64,000 nucleotides of DNA from Paraglaciecola sp. MB-3u-78. GTDB lineage: Bacteria; Pseudomonadota; Gammaproteobacteria; Enterobacterales; Alteromonadaceae. The translations under genes were made by a program, and so were the position numbers. Below are positions 48,761-58,588 of the stretch, one piece after another (within the stretch, counting starts at the first letter, position 1; each line of letters starts with the position of its first letter). Under the pieces are notes generated by a model. It was not told the origin of the DNA, ran no database searches, and saw nothing but the letters and a program-made list of their open reading frames with translations. The DNA is taken from the NCBI RefSeq assembly GCF_002835935.1, contig NZ_PJCF01000013.1, positions 62,001-126,000 of the forward strand, read 5' to 3'.

Positions 48761-49888
48761 TTAATTTTCACTTGGAATAATGCGCAAGATTTTTCCTTGA
48801 TCGCTATCGGTTAATATATAAATGGAACCATCTGGGTGAACGCGAACATCACGAATTCTTTGCTCTAGTTCTTTAAACAAAGATGTTTGACCAACCACAT
48901 TTAATCCGTCCATATGTAACCATCGCACTTCTTTAAACTTCAGAACACTGACTAATAAATCACCATTTAGTTCACTAAACAGATTACCTTGGTGAACAGC
49001 CATACCAGAAGGAGCAATAGAAGGGGTCCAATCTAGTCTGGGTTGCTGCATATTTGGATATTCGGTAAAAGGGCTAATGCGAGAGCCGATATAATCGAGT
49101 CCTTGAGTAATCACGGGCCAACCATAATTTACCCCTGCTTGAATAATATTCAGTTCATCACCACCATCTGGACCGTGCTCGTTTGAAAAAATCACATTTC
49201 GCTTGGAGTCAAAAAGTAGGCTTTGGTGGTTTCGATGCCCATAACTAAACACATAATTGCTGGGCGAATCAGGGTTTTCAGTCACAAAGGGGTTATTGGT
49301 TGGTACGCTGCCATCGTCGTTAATGCGAATTATTTTACCCAGCAAACTATTTAATCGTTGTGCATCTTCGCGGTAATCAAAGCCATCACCACTGGTGATA
49401 AGTAATGTGTTATCAGGTAAAAAAGCCATTCGCCCTGCAAAGTGGACGGGCGTTGACTTAAAAGGTGTCACGGTGAAAACAACTTGTTGCTCTACTAATT
49501 CGTTACCAATTAATTTTGCCCGCATAACTTGTAAAGCATTTTTGTCATCATTGCCCATAGCGTAAGAAATATACACCCATTGATTAGAGGCAAAATTAGG
49601 ATGCAACACTACCTCTAATAGTCCGCCTTGCCCTTTAACGTATATATCAGTGGGCAAGCCAGTAATCGGCGCAGACACTTCGCCATTGCTTACCCTAGTC
49701 AATTTACCCGTACGCTCAGTTACCAATAAACTGCCATCAGGTAAAAAGGCTAACGACCAAGGAAAATGTAAACCACTGGCGACTTCCTGTATTTTATAAC
49801 TGTGGAACGTTGCTTGTTGCGCAGCTAAACCATAAAAATTGCTGCTTAAGAGTATAATCAGCCCAAAAATAAAACCCCGATATTGCAT
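48761..49888 (-). CDS. PQQ-dependent soluble sugar (aldose) dehydrogenase
   Basis: 375 residues with signal peptide (about 1-23, ending GLAAQ) and the six-bladed propeller of the glucose/sorbosone dehydrogenase family: LHFPWSLAFLPDGSLLVTER near 40-59, FSNEHGPDGGDELN near 222-235, GVNYGWPVITQG near 240-251. It oxidises sugars in the periplasm using PQQ. No PQQ synthesis genes are in the window. Confidence 0.9.
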   Translation of the reverse strand: MQYRGFIFGLIILLSSNFYGLAAQQATFHSYKIQEVASGLHFPWSLAFLPDGSLLVTERTGKLTRVSNGEVSAPITGLPTDIYVKGQGGLLEVVLHPNFASNQWVYISYAMGNDDKNALQVMRAKLIGNELVEQQVVFTVTPFKSTPVHFAGRMAFLPDNTLLITSGDGFDYREDAQRLNSLLGKIIRINDDGSVPTNNPFVTENPDSPSNYVFSYGHRNHQSLLFDSKRNVIFSNEHGPDGGDELNIIQAGVNYGWPVITQGLDYIGSRISPFTEYPNMQQPRLDWTPSIAPSGMAVHQGNLFSELNGDLLVSVLKFKEVRWLHMDGLNVVGQTSLFKELEQRIRDVRVHPDGSIYILTDSDQGKILRIIPSEN

Positions 49889-50016
49889 AGGTGTGTCGTC
49901 TCTAAATTAGAATAAAATCTGAATACATAATCATAGTTCTGTTGATATTAACATTCAGTTCGCCCATTATCGCCACATTATATATCCCGCATCAAGACTA
50001 AAATAAGTAACACATT

Positions 50017-50481
50017 ATGAAATTAAATTTTTACCTTAGGCTTTGTACACATTTTTTTGTTGCAGTGATTTTTGCATTTGTTTTAGCAAGCTTGTTTCAT
50101 AGCCAATTTGTGATGGCCGAATTGACCAAGGTAGGAGTGGAAATTTTGTTCAACGATCGCCTCAGTATGAGTCTTGATGACTTATTAGGCCTGTATCCTA
50201 CTTATGGGATCGTTGTAGCCGTTAGTTATTTTATTGCTTTTATCGTGGCAGGCCTATTCATCAAATGGTTCAAGTGGTCACCCTACCTTCTGTATTGTTT
50301 GGCGGGAGGCGTTGGGGTCACTGTGGCTCTTTTAGCTATGCATCCGATTTTAGAAATCACCTTATTAGCGGGAGCTCGCAGCACCTTTGGTTTTTTATGC
50401 CAGAGCTTGGCGGGAGCAATGGGGGGCTTGATTTTCAGTCATTTACGCACTCGTCAATCAGGCGCAAAAGCTGTCATTTAG
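50017..50481 (+). CDS. Conserved small membrane protein, unknown function
   Basis: 154 residues with four hydrophobic segments (about 9-27, 66-86, 90-108, 125-140). No recognised domain. Similar uncharacterised proteins are familiar from Alteromonas-type genomes, but no role is known. It is divergent from the sugar dehydrogenase gene with 128 bases between. Confidence 0.7.
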   Translation: MKLNFYLRLCTHFFVAVIFAFVLASLFHSQFVMAELTKVGVEILFNDRLSMSLDDLLGLYPTYGIVVAVSYFIAFIVAGLFIKWFKWSPYLLYCLAGGVGVTVALLAMHPILEITLLAGARSTFGFLCQSLAGAMGGLIFSHLRTRQSGAKAVI

Positions 50482-50530
50482 ACAGCTAGCTGCCTATCAC
50501 TTCGCTTTACATTACCTTGCCCAGAAGCTA

Positions 50531-50800
50531 TTAATCTCCTTGGCAAGCTTGTGTTCTGAGCCTGTACAAGCACCATAAAAACAACCCTAGGTTTAGCGCT
50601 AAAGGCATATTTTCTCCTTGGCGCAAAAATTCTTCTGCATACACTTCACAGTTATCAATAGGACCACCACAGATGGGCAGCAATTTCCCGCAACAACTGT
50701 GTTTAACTCAGTTTGTCCATCGAGTTCATCTAAGATGATTTCACCACAAATACTTTCTGAGGTTTGGATATCACAGCAGTCACAATGATTTTATGGTTGC
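50531..50800 (-). pseudogene. Frameshifted Cys-rich (zinc-ribbon-like) small gene
   Basis: On the minus strand a protein-like text reads CDCCDIQTSESICGEIILDE...VVAGNCC in one frame and continues in another as CGGPIDNCEVYAEEFLRQG to a stop at 50531. The frame change is near 50690. Pairs of cysteines suggest a zinc ribbon. Only the interrupted version is present, so it is probably dead. No start codon with a ribosome-binding site is seen. Confidence 0.55.
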
Positions 50801-50888
50801 CTCTTTATTGTTGTCAATGCGCTTAATGATTATAATCGCTCCAATTGAAATTCATCAAATTGACAAGACAAATTAAAAGGCGATCACA

Positions 50889-51563
50889 ATGAAAAAAATA
50901 CTTATTCCGGTAACTAATCATGGAACATTAGGCACCACAGACCAAGCAAATGGTACCTATTCACCAGAATTAACCCATGCATTGCATGCTTTTTTGGAAG
51001 CAGGGTTTGAATATGACATTGCTTCTATCAAAGGTGGCAAAGCGCCCATTTATGGCACCGACATTGAAGGCGACGTAGTTAACGACGCCATACTCAACAA
51101 CCAAGAGTTTCAAAATAAGCTCAATAATACTCTGCCTGTATCTGACGTTAATATTGATGATTACGACGCTGTATTCTATCCAGGTGGTTTTGGACTGTTA
51201 TCTGATTTAGCGAGTAACCACGATTTTGCGGCACTTAGCGCCAAACATTATGAAAAAGGCGGTATTATCGCTGCAGTCTGTCATGGTCCGGCGGCCTTAT
51301 TGCCTATCGCATTAAGCAACGGTGAAAGTCTATTAGCCAATAAATCTGTCACCGGTTTTACCCGTGAAGAAGAAATAGATTACGGCACAATCAATGATGT
51401 ACCTTTTCTTTTAGAAGAGTCACTTGCCCGTAACGCTGCTCGTTACAGCAAAGTGCAGCCTTGGGGGGAGTTTGTCATCGAAGACGAACGCGTAATAACA
51501 GGTCAAAACCCTACCAGTGCTCATGCTGTTGCTGCAGCGATTGTGAAACAGTTAGCTAAATAA
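50889..51563 (+). CDS. DJ-1/PfpI family protein (type 1 glutamine amidotransferase-like)
   Basis: 224 residues with the nucleophile-elbow motif AAVCHGPAALL (Cys near residue 134) and the preceding YPGGFGLLSDL. Length and N-terminus (KKILIPVTNHG) fit the Hsp31/glyoxalase-III-like branch. Members act on glyoxals or as chaperones; the activity here is inferred. AAAAGGCGATC precedes the ATG. Confidence 0.88.
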   Translation: MKKILIPVTNHGTLGTTDQANGTYSPELTHALHAFLEAGFEYDIASIKGGKAPIYGTDIEGDVVNDAILNNQEFQNKLNNTLPVSDVNIDDYDAVFYPGGFGLLSDLASNHDFAALSAKHYEKGGIIAAVCHGPAALLPIALSNGESLLANKSVTGFTREEEIDYGTINDVPFLLEESLARNAARYSKVQPWGEFVIEDERVITGQNPTSAHAVAAAIVKQLAK

Positions 51564-51705
51564 GTTCTCAAATGTGGAGAACAAAACATCATATCTGTTC
51601 TCCACAAACTTAATAGAAACATGAATTTAAGTACAGACATGTCACAAATATGCATTAAGATTGAAAAGTATTTGGCTCAAAGACTGGCAGTGCCAGAAGC
51701 ACTGC

Positions 51706-52194
51706 TTAAAACTCTTCTCGCAACGCTCGCCTAGATGCCTTATCAACCAATCCGAAAAGTGTATCTGTTTCATCTTTGTTGCTGGATACCTGATGGCCGA
51801 GCACTTTAACTAACTTGTATTGTATACGCGAAGTTAATCGGTAAAACTCTTGGTACAGTTCATAATTATTCAGCCTGTTATTTTTACCCGTAAAAAAATG
51901 ACTCTGTTCAAGCGCACTTTGCCTGCCCGGCAGACCAATAATATTTTGAGAATCGGTATAAATGCACAAAGTGATATCGCTTTCATCAGCTAAAGTGATG
52001 ATCTCATCCAGTGCCCACAACAACGTTTGTAATTCCAACTTAGTCGAACTCGTTTGTACAAAGCGTTTGATTTTCACATTATGTTTAAGTCTGTCTATAG
52101 ACACAGACTGTTCTGATACAACTAGGTAAGCGCCATATCCCACTTTTAATTGGTTATTAACACTGCCGTCTGTAAAAACCTCTAAATGAAGCAT
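51706..52194 (-). CDS. RNase H-like nuclease domain protein
   Basis: 162 residues with the RNase HI acidic set: Asp 9 (FTDGSV), Glu 54 (TKLELQTLL), Asp 81 (YTDSQNI) and Asp 151 (LVDKASRRA), with His 134 in LGHQ. Identity to housekeeping RNase HI is low, so it is a paralogue rather than rnhA itself. It would cleave RNA in RNA-DNA hybrids. It is the last gene of a leftward group that starts with the Coq7-like cluster, but a 225-base gap separates them. Confidence 0.82.
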   Translation of the reverse strand: MLHLEVFTDGSVNNQLKVGYGAYLVVSEQSVSIDRLKHNVKIKRFVQTSSTKLELQTLLWALDEIITLADESDITLCIYTDSQNIIGLPGRQSALEQSHFFTGKNNRLNNYELYQEFYRLTSRIQYKLVKVLGHQVSSNKDETDTLFGLVDKASRRALREEF

Positions 52195-52419
52195 CCATTA
52201 TCCGTTCAAAAATACAGTTATTTTTGAATTTTACAGCATATTACACACCCTTGTGGACTAAACAATTCAACTCAGTTCAAAATGAAAATAAGCGGTATGC
52301 TGAGGATAACAATTTCAATTTAACTTTACGTTCTTGGGTGGGGAACTTGGGGGGGAGGTTAAAGCATTTATTTATATTATATGATGTGAATAGAGCATTA
52401 CAGCAAGCAGTTAACGATA

Positions 52420-52611
52420 TTAGTGTCGCTTCTGCTGTTTCCAAGTACCTCCATATTGATACAGCGCTTGGCTTTTTACCTTCGACTGACAACCAGAACA
52501 GATAAAAACCCAAGGTGCGGCTTGTTGTAATCGTATCCGATACAATACGGACTCAGGTTTTGCACAGTAATCGCAGTCTTTCAGTTGGCGGTTTCTTAGT
52601 GACTTTCCCAT
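52420..52611 (-). CDS. Small zinc-ribbon protein
   Basis: 63 residues from ATG at 52611 (MGKSLRNRQLKDCDYC). Two CxxC pairs, CDYC (13-16) and CSGC (37-40), suggest a zinc ribbon. It follows the Coq7-like gene by 10 bases on the same strand. The longer frame starting at 52668 overlaps that gene and lacks support. Function unknown. Confidence 0.75.
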   Translation of the reverse strand: MGKSLRNRQLKDCDYCAKPESVLYRIRLQQAAPWVFICSGCQSKVKSQALYQYGGTWKQQKRH

Positions 52612-52621
52612 GTATATACTT

Positions 52622-53182
52622 TTAAAGTAATTTAGCCACAACAACGGCGCAATGTGAGCCAGTTCCAACCAGTTTGCCCCACACTCGCATAGCTAGATTA
52701 GGTTCACCATTAAGCGCATGAAGCGCTTCGTCTCTATGAGCTTGCTCATCTGCATTGCAAGCTTGCATCATTTGTATAATCTCGATTTTGTCACAAAATT
52801 CTAGCTTGGAAAGGGCATGTATTTGTTGCCTGTAATGAGCGTCAACAAATGACTCTACTTTGTAAATTGTGTAATAAACCCAATTCCTTCCAAGCAACAT
52901 CGAGAATACCCCCATCATGAACCCAGCGAACATCCAGATAAAAAGAAGGGCACTGCCTCTAAATCGATGGATCAGGTTTTCAAATTGAAGCAGATGGTCT
53001 TTCTCTGTCGCTAAATGATGTTTAGCGAACGTTTCTATCTCGGTGTCACGCTTAAAACGGTTGACCAGCAATATGCCCCGATATATCCAAACAGCGCCAG
53101 TTTCCCCCGCGTGGCTAGCACGCAGTTCTGCACGAATAGATGAGGCATATCTTGTGGCATTAAAAACACTTAACTTATGCAT
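52622..53182 (-). CDS. Coq7-family di-iron hydroxylase-like membrane protein
   Basis: 186 residues from ATG at 53182, which overlaps the stop of the small gene upstream (ATGCATAA); an ATG 13 codons earlier is possible. Di-iron ligands of the Coq7/UbiF-like demethoxyubiquinone hydroxylase fold are seen: Glu in RAELRASHAGETGA, E-x2-H in ATEKDHL, Glu in KVESFVDAH, E-x2-H in ADEQAHRDE. A hydrophobic pair (ALLFIWMFAGFMMGVF) lies in the middle. Ubiquinone hydroxylation is the family role, but sequence around the sites differs from Coq7 proper, so the substrate is open. Confidence 0.82.
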   Translation of the reverse strand: MHKLSVFNATRYASSIRAELRASHAGETGAVWIYRGILLVNRFKRDTEIETFAKHHLATEKDHLLQFENLIHRFRGSALLFIWMFAGFMMGVFSMLLGRNWVYYTIYKVESFVDAHYRQQIHALSKLEFCDKIEIIQMMQACNADEQAHRDEALHALNGEPNLAMRVWGKLVGTGSHCAVVVAKLL

Positions 53183-53321
53183 CTTTACTTGTGCCTTGCT
53201 CCGGCATTTTTGTATTGGCATTTTTTCTCGATAAGGACATTAATCCGATACCAAGCACCGCTAGCATCGATATTGCCAGACCAACAACTATATAGGCAAC
53301 CCAAGGTGCGCTCACACTCAT
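53175..53321 (-). CDS. 48-residue single-pass membrane microprotein
   Basis: The frame reads MSVSAPWVAY then a hydrophobic helix (IVVGLAISMLAVLGIGLM) and a polar tail ending GTSKDA. AGGAG touches the ATG, so an in-frame GTG two codons later (53315) may be the true start. The stop overlaps the Coq7-like ATG by 8 bases, a strong sign of coupling. The function is unknown; it may accompany the Coq7-like protein in the membrane. Confidence 0.7.
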   Translation of the reverse strand: MSVSAPWVAYIVVGLAISMLAVLGIGLMSLSRKNANTKMPEQGTSKDA

Positions 53322-53543
53322 CTCCTAAAAACTATAATGAATTTATAAATGTATTTATAAGTGAGATTACGATTTGTGAGGGCAGAGGATCATACTAAGA
53401 TTTGTGTTTGATTGATTATTAGACGAAAAGATAAACAACCATTAATTTTCGAACAAATACATTCCATTAGATACACATTGTATATTGATAATGCACAGCC
53501 AAATCCTTTTAGCCTGCAATAGAACTCGCAGGCATTTATACAA

Positions 53544-54782
53544 TTACTTTACCCAATGCCCGGGCTTATTAGTTCGATACCCTAATGTTTTATAAGCTGC
53601 ATCAACTAAGGATTGACCACGTTCATTTAACATCAAACTGGCTCCCATTTTGGACATAGAATATCCAAATCCGAGTTTACATTCGGGGTCTGCAAAACCA
53701 ATACTACCGCCAGCTCCAACATGCCCGAAAGCCTGCTCACCCATAATCGCGGTTTCAAGTTCTCCCGAGCTGCGGTAACGATTGTCCATTGATTTCATAA
53801 AACCCAGAGCAAACCGCGTGGGGATCAACAAAGTTGCATCTTCCATAGTTGCCATAGAAACGGCACTCATCTTTGATATATGGTCCCTTGATAGCAGTGT
53901 CACACCATTCAAGCTGCCTCCATTGGCTAAAGGCGCAAATAATCCCGCCAGTGCCCGAGCATTGGCAATCCCACCACCACCACCTATCTCTGCGGCGTGC
54001 GCCTCACGGCAGTTGGGTTGATAGTTACCGGAATTCAAAAAACACAAGTGTTGAATAGAGGCGGGGTTTGTCATCATATTCGTCATAAAAGCGGTGGGTT
54101 TATCTTCAGCACTAGGAGTGTAAGGCAGCATGCGTGCGGTGCGTTTCTCATGCTCTTCAGGTAAACCAATCCAATAATCGAGTCCCAAAGGCTCTGCGAA
54201 ATTTTCTTTAAAATAACGACCCAGTGAGATCCCCGACACACGCAGCACAAGCTCCCCAACAGTCCAACCGAAGGACATCATGTGGTATCCATTTCGAGTA
54301 CCTGGGTCCCAAAAAGGCGCTTCTGCCGATAATCGCTCGATCATATAGTCCCAATCATAATAACCGCCCTCTTTGATTGGCTCGCGAAATGCTGGCAACC
54401 CAGCAGAATGATTTAGCAGCATCCTAACAGTCACATTCTCTTTACCATTTTGAGCAAATTCTGGCCAGTACTGGCTTACGTTTGCATCGAGGTCTATTTC
54501 ACCTTGATCGATGAGCCTATGGGCACACAATGCAGTGGCGGCTTTAGTGCAAGAAAAAACCAGTGATAGAGTGTCTTTTTCCCAAGGCGTTTTTGTATTA
54601 GGATCGCTATAGCCACCCCACAAATCAACTAATGTCTCACCTTCGACGTTAAGAGAAACGGATGCACCTATCTCGCCACGTTCTTCAAAATTTTTCACAA
54701 ATTCTTCAGCGACATTTTGGAATTTAGGATCGCAAAAACCACTCACAGTGCCCGCTTTAGTCTTCACATTAATTTCTGACAT
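53544..54782 (-). CDS. Serine hydrolase, beta-lactamase class C / EstB-like family
   Basis: 412 residues without an obvious signal peptide, so probably cytoplasmic. The nucleophile motif S-x-x-K is SCTK near residues 81-84, followed by LNHSAGLPAF near 124-133. Family members are esterases or D-Ala-D-Ala-type hydrolases; this does not look like a true AmpC lactamase. It is monocistronic. Confidence 0.87.
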   Translation of the reverse strand: MSEINVKTKAGTVSGFCDPKFQNVAEEFVKNFEERGEIGASVSLNVEGETLVDLWGGYSDPNTKTPWEKDTLSLVFSCTKAATALCAHRLIDQGEIDLDANVSQYWPEFAQNGKENVTVRMLLNHSAGLPAFREPIKEGGYYDWDYMIERLSAEAPFWDPGTRNGYHMMSFGWTVGELVLRVSGISLGRYFKENFAEPLGLDYWIGLPEEHEKRTARMLPYTPSAEDKPTAFMTNMMTNPASIQHLCFLNSGNYQPNCREAHAAEIGGGGGIANARALAGLFAPLANGGSLNGVTLLSRDHISKMSAVSMATMEDATLLIPTRFALGFMKSMDNRYRSSGELETAIMGEQAFGHVGAGGSIGFADPECKLGFGYSMSKMGASLMLNERGQSLVDAAYKTLGYRTNKPGHWVK

Positions 54783-55048
54783 ACACTTCTCATTTAAGTT
54801 AAAGATAAAATCCTGACTGGTGTATAGAAAGGATAATAGCTATCCCAGACCTAAGCAATGGGCAATAACTGGCTTTACTGGGCTGTAAAAATGACACTAA
54901 TAAACCCCAATATTTATTTCACATTCAACCTTTTATTAAAAACTTATAATAAAGTTGCTTAATTAGTATGCGATTTCTAATTTTCATCCGTAAGATATAT
55001 TTCATCGAAGTAAGATACTTAATTTTAAACATCCACGGAGTAAATATT

Positions 55049-55441
55049 ATGAATAATATCGACATGATTAAAGAAAAAGCCGCTACTGCAGAAGAAATGG
55101 CTCGTAAAGTATGGTTAGCCGGTCTTGGTGCATACGGTAAAGGCTACGAAGAAGTGAAAGGCCGTTTTGAAGCACTTTCTACTGACTCAAACAAATTATT
55201 TGATGAGTTAGTTGTTAAAGGCCAAAAGCTTGAAACTGAAGGTAAAGATAAAGTGAAAGAAGTGCAAACTAAAGTAGCTGAAAAAACTGAAATCGAAACT
55301 CGCATCGAAACAGTTCGCACTAAGCTTGGTTTCAACAACACTGACACTGACAAAAAAATTGAAGAGCTAAGTGAAAAAATTGACGCATTGACAGCTGCAG
55401 TAGCTAAATTAGCAGCTAAACCAGCAGTGAAAAAAGCGTAA
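55049..55441 (+). CDS. Phasin / polyhydroxyalkanoate granule-associated protein
   Basis: 130 residues from ATG at 55049 (CGGAG upstream); the frame extends 27 codons upstream without likeness. The MARKVWLAGLGAYGKGYEEV segment (about 17-36) is typical of the PhaI/PhaF-type granule protein family, followed by a lysine/glutamate-rich coiled coil and an alanine-lysine tail (AKPAVKKA). It coats polyhydroxyalkanoate granules by family inference. No PHA synthase is in the window. A terminator follows. Confidence 0.87.
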   Translation: MNNIDMIKEKAATAEEMARKVWLAGLGAYGKGYEEVKGRFEALSTDSNKLFDELVVKGQKLETEGKDKVKEVQTKVAEKTEIETRIETVRTKLGFNNTDTDKKIEELSEKIDALTAAVAKLAAKPAVKKA

Positions 55442-55461
55442 TTTCAAGCTGATGGATTAAG

Positions 55462-55489
55462 AAGAGAGCCCCAGTGCTCTCTTTTTTTA
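55462..55489 (+). terminator. Rho-independent terminator after the phasin gene
   Basis: Stem AGAGAGC/GCTCTCT followed by TTTTTTTAT, about 20 bases past the stop. Confidence 0.9.
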
Positions 55490-55761
55490 TAAGCAAAATT
55501 AACTATCCGATTTACCGCTCAATCACCTTTTCTAGTACATGTAAGTTGACACTTAAATCATGTAAATAAGTCTTGCTAGTGTCATAGCTGTGCTCATCGA
55601 ATGTAAATTACCTTTCAATAGATAGTCATTCATCGCGGTTCTTTTTTTTATTTTCGCATTTTATATGCCATTCACTGTTCAAATTCATTATTTTTAAGTT
55701 TTGTAATCATTTATTCACAGTACTTATAACCAATATTATCCATAATCCAAGTTATGACACA

Positions 55762-57285
55762 TTGTTTGCCGCCGAAACTGATGAAGCCTTAACGGGTTAT
55801 GAAAAAGGCACAGTGACAGATTCAGGTGCAGTCAATGTGGATACCGGAATATATACTGGACGTTCGCCTAAAGATAAGTTTTTGGTAAAAGATGATACAA
55901 CCAAAGATACTGTTTGGTGGAGGACCGCTGACAATAACAACGACAATAAGCCCATTTCATCGGAAACCTGGCAAGCGTTAAAAGAAGTCAGCCAGCAACA
56001 ACTTTCAGACAGCGACCTATATGTGGTTGATGCCATTTGTGGTGCAAATTCGAATACAGCTCTTAAAGTCAGATTTGTTATGCAAGTTGCATGGCAAGCG
56101 CACTTCGTCAAAAATATGTTTATTCGTCCAACAGAAGATCAACTTGATAATTTTGAGCCTGATTTTGTGGTGATGAATGCCTCAAAAACCTCAAATCCAC
56201 ACTTCGAAAAACACGGAACTAACTCCGAAACCTTTGTTGCATTTAACTTAACTGAAAAAATGCAATTAATTGGTGGGACTTGGTATGGCGGCGAAATGAA
56301 GAAAGGCATGTTCTCGATGATGAACTACTTTCTGCCTCTACAAGGCATAGCCTCAATGCATTGCTCGGCCAATGTGGGTAAAGATAATGACACCGCTATA
56401 TTTTTTGGTTTATCGGGTACCGGGAAAACCACATTATCAGCCGACCCACAACGGGCATTAATTGGTGATGATGAACATGGCTGGGACGATGAGGGTATCT
56501 TTAATTTCGAAGGCGGTTGTTATGCCAAAACAATTGATTTAGACGCTGAAAAAGAACCAGAAATTCATAACGCAATTAGACGTAACGCCTTATTAGAAAA
56601 TGTGGTAATAAAGGGTAATATACCTGATTACTTTGATAACTCTAGAACAGAAAACACCCGTGTTTCATACCCAATTGAACATATTGAAAACCGCGTATTA
56701 GGCATTAGCAAAGCAGGACATGCTACAAAAGTCATTTTCTTAACCGCAGATGCTTTTGGTGTATTTCTGCCAGTATCACGTTTAACCAGCGAACAAGCAA
56801 AGTATCATTATTTGTCAGGATTCACTGCCAAATTGGCAGGCACTGAGCGTGGTGTCAATCATCCTACGCCTACCTTCTCTTCTTGTTTTGGACAGGCTTT
56901 TCTAAGCTTACACCCCACACAATATGCCGAAGTGCTAGAGCAAAGAATGTCTGATGCTGGCGCCAGTGCATATATAGTCAACACTGGCTGGAATGGCACA
57001 GGTAAACGTATTAGCTTAGCGGCAACACGGGCGATTATTGATGCAATATTAAGCGGTGAAGTAGAAGATTCTGAGTGCGAAAATCTTCCCTATTTTAATC
57101 TTGCTTTCCCTACAACACTATCGGGCGTAGACAGCCACATTCTAGACCCAAGGAATACATACTCAAGCGAAACTGAATGGGAAACAGAAGCGAAACAATT
57201 AGCCAAACTATTTGTCGATAACTTTACTAAGTTTACTGATAACGAAGAAGGTAAAGCTCTTACCTCGGCGGGTCCTCGTTTATAA
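55762..57285 (+). CDS. pckA: Phosphoenolpyruvate carboxykinase (ATP), 5' end apparently damaged
   Basis: It makes phosphoenolpyruvate from oxaloacetate for gluconeogenesis. From Thr-Gly-Tyr-Glu onward it follows E. coli PckA closely: [24 protein letters not shown]-loop [11 protein letters not shown] near 217-227, [13 protein letters not shown]. The homologous text begins earlier ([14 protein letters not shown], from about 55726), but no in-frame ATG or GTG exists there. The first usable codon is TTG at 55762, with no ribosome-binding site, about 35 residues short of the normal N-terminus. It may be a decaying gene or use an unusual start. Confidence 0.85.
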   Translation: MFAAETDEALTGYEKGTVTDSGAVNVDTGIYTGRSPKDKFLVKDDTTKDTVWWRTADNNNDNKPISSETWQALKEVSQQQLSDSDLYVVDAICGANSNTALKVRFVMQVAWQAHFVKNMFIRPTEDQLDNFEPDFVVMNASKTSNPHFEKHGTNSETFVAFNLTEKMQLIGGTWYGGEMKKGMFSMMNYFLPLQGIASMHCSANVGKDNDTAIFFGLSGTGKTTLSADPQRALIGDDEHGWDDEGIFNFEGGCYAKTIDLDAEKEPEIHNAIRRNALLENVVIKGNIPDYFDNSRTENTRVSYPIEHIENRVLGISKAGHATKVIFLTADAFGVFLPVSRLTSEQAKYHYLSGFTAKLAGTERGVNHPTPTFSSCFGQAFLSLHPTQYAEVLEQRMSDAGASAYIVNTGWNGTGKRISLAATRAIIDAILSGEVEDSECENLPYFNLAFPTTLSGVDSHILDPRNTYSSETEWETEAKQLAKLFVDNFTKFTDNEEGKALTSAGPRL

Positions 57286-57355
57286 AATAGTTGGCTGCCC
57301 CCCATTAACTCCGGGGGGACCTATTTGTAATACATTGAGCAATTTAAGGCGCGGG

Positions 57356-57515
57356 TTAGGTTTGTGAGTGCAAGCCAATCATGTTGCCTTCTGTATCAAT
57401 CACCAGCGCCCCAATACGATAATTAAAGCGTCTATTTAGTGTTAGAACTATATTTTCATTTGGCAAAGGCAGCATTAATACCACGAAAGTATGAATAACA
57501 TGACTTGATGATGAA
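57356..57515 (-). pseudogene. C-terminal remnant of a VOC (glyoxalase/bleomycin-resistance) family gene
   Basis: A minus-strand frame reads LPNENIVLTLNRRFNYRIGA then LVIDTEGNMIGLHSQT-stop. The D-xx-GN-x-IGLHS ending is the usual C-terminus of VOC-fold proteins. No start or N-terminal half is present next to it, so only a fragment remains. Confidence 0.55.
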
Positions 57516-57532
57516 GTGGTTTTTCGTTATTT

Positions 57533-58420
57533 CTAGACTTGCAATGCTATACCAAGCAGTAAAGGAGTCAGTAAACTCACTCCCACATTCGCAGCCATAA
57601 ACTGAGGATGCTGACCTATGTCAGCCCCAAATTTAATTGCACCAGAAATGGAGAACAGAGCCAGTATCAGGGGGAGTAAAGCAATAAGTGATAATGGCGG
57701 CAAGTGGTTAAAATAAGTACCCAGTGAAACTACCAGTAATGTCGCCATGATAAAAGCTGCGTACACCATATTGCCAACTTTAACGCCGTAAGCGATAGGC
57801 AGGTGTCGTCGCCCAGCCCCTTTGTCAGCTTCAATATCAGGGTATTGATTAAGTAGCAGCAAATTACTCACAAGAAAAAACGGCACCAAAGAAACCAGCC
57901 AACTTAGGTTTGAATAAGCCCCTGTAAGAACAAAGTGAGTGCCTCCTACCATCAGCGGACCAAAGCCAATACCGGGCGCAATCAGGCACAGAAGAGGGTT
58001 TTTATTGAGCCAATTGGTATAGGCCAGGATCAAAAACACTGCCACTAAACCTAGGGGCAGTATGGCAAATCCATACAAGTATAAAAAATAGCTACCAATG
58101 CTCAAAATCACCATCAAACACAACACCCCCGCCAACAACACAAAACGGGCGTAAGAAGGGTTATCGGGCAAAGCTCCACTGCCGCCACTAAAAGGCGTCT
58201 TAAACGTATTGAGATCCAATCCACTTTTAAAGTCAGAATACTCATTGAGGCAGTTAACACTGATATGTCCCAGCACTGCCCCTAAGAGAGCCAAGCCTAG
58301 GTTGAGGTAATCGCTATTACCCCCTTCAAAATTCGCAACACTTGCCCCTAAAAACACACAAACTGGACTCAAAATAACAAAGGGCAAACGCATGGATTTC
58401 AATATAGTGGCAAAAGGCAT
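57533..58420 (-). CDS. UbiA-family prenyltransferase
   Basis: 295 residues with about eight to nine transmembrane helices. The two Asp-rich motifs of the family are present: NEYSDFKSGLD near residues 60-70 and YPDIEADKGAGRRHLP near 193-208. Family members transfer isoprenoid chains to aromatic acceptors. It is most like MenA-type enzymes, but no menaquinone genes flank it, so the acceptor cannot be named. Confidence 0.85.
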   Translation of the reverse strand: MPFATILKSMRLPFVILSPVCVFLGASVANFEGGNSDYLNLGLALLGAVLGHISVNCLNEYSDFKSGLDLNTFKTPFSGGSGALPDNPSYARFVLLAGVLCLMVILSIGSYFLYLYGFAILPLGLVAVFLILAYTNWLNKNPLLCLIAPGIGFGPLMVGGTHFVLTGAYSNLSWLVSLVPFFLVSNLLLLNQYPDIEADKGAGRRHLPIAYGVKVGNMVYAAFIMATLLVVSLGTYFNHLPPLSLIALLPLILALFSISGAIKFGADIGQHPQFMAANVGVSLLTPLLLGIALQV

Positions 58421-58588
58421 TGTCCATCCTTGTAGGTATGTAGTTTAAGGGAATTATAACTACTGACAGGCATCCGTGACGACTTATCGCTGGCCAATTC
58501 CCATTGATTCAGAATGGCAAAATATGCAGTCAGTTTTGGGTTGAACTTATGGAACAAAAGAGTAAGTCAACCCAAAGCTGGCGAGAGT

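Noticed and set aside
52224-52505. 93-codon frame on the plus strand
   Set aside because: It overlaps the zinc-ribbon gene on the other strand and has no plausible start or family likeness.
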